This document shows positions 63,951 through 64,000 of a stretch of DNA of 64,000 nt, in pieces (position 1 is the stretch's first letter; the number at the start of each line of letters is the position of its first letter). Origin of the DNA: Amphibalanus amphitrite (taxonomy: Eukaryota > Arthropoda > Thecostraca > Balanomorpha > Balanidae); NCBI RefSeq assembly GCF_019059575.1, contig NW_024881702.1, forward strand, positions 744,001 through 808,000, given 5' to 3'. The translations under genes and the position numbers were made by a program. The notes beneath the pieces are model-generated. The model made no database searches. It saw only the letters and a list, made by a program, of their open reading frames with translations, and had not been told where the DNA came from.

Positions 63951-64000
63951 GCTTGCGTTTTGTCCGCCGGCCGAGCCGGAGAGAAAGTTACCGAGTGAAG

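Overview
The window is animal nuclear DNA. It has spliced exons with GT-AG introns, a 3' UTR with a polyadenylation hexamer, many minisatellites, relics of mariner and LINE elements, and several terminal-inverted-repeat transposons. The single protein-coding gene I can support is a Shank/ProSAP postsynaptic scaffold on the + strand (start codon 15663, stop 49605-49607). Twelve coding exons join without a frame break into about 1628 residues with the full Shank layout: N-terminal SPN region, ankyrin repeats, SH3, class I PDZ, a long proline/serine-rich tail with Homer-type PPxxF motifs, and a C-terminal SAM domain. The GC-rich exons, the transposon mix and one Shank locus suggest an invertebrate, perhaps an arthropod such as a crustacean; the lineage is inference.

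Layout. 1-15440: no supportable gene; tandem arrays, a broken mariner transposase (about 2074-2710, - strand) and a 1.46-kb TA-flanked inverted-repeat element (6835-8295). 15440-49607: Shank, including a 6.5-kb intron 1 and a 14.1-kb intron 2. Intron 2 holds a TTAA-flanked element, a LINE 3' end, a probable alternative first exon (27851-28081), a hAT-type MITE with a perfect 8-bp target duplication, and a 4.7-kb minisatellite of a 23-bp unit. 49608-50335: probable 3' UTR. 50436-63990: a dense transposon zone with a palindrome-rich fold-back element built on GCCGACGTCGGC (51626-53291), a degenerate GTGCCGCCCCT array cut by a TTAA element, and a nest of elements inside one another (57279-63815).

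The most unusual pattern is the placement of tandem repeats on Shank splice junctions. Arrays touch the donors of exons 2, 5, 7, 9 and 10, the acceptors of exons 3, 7 and 8, and the sequence just before the start codon. In several the repeat unit contains the splice site or is copied from the exon end, so the array multiplies donor-like GTGAG sites. At exon 7 three such extra donors keep the reading frame and could add 25, 49 or 91 residues.
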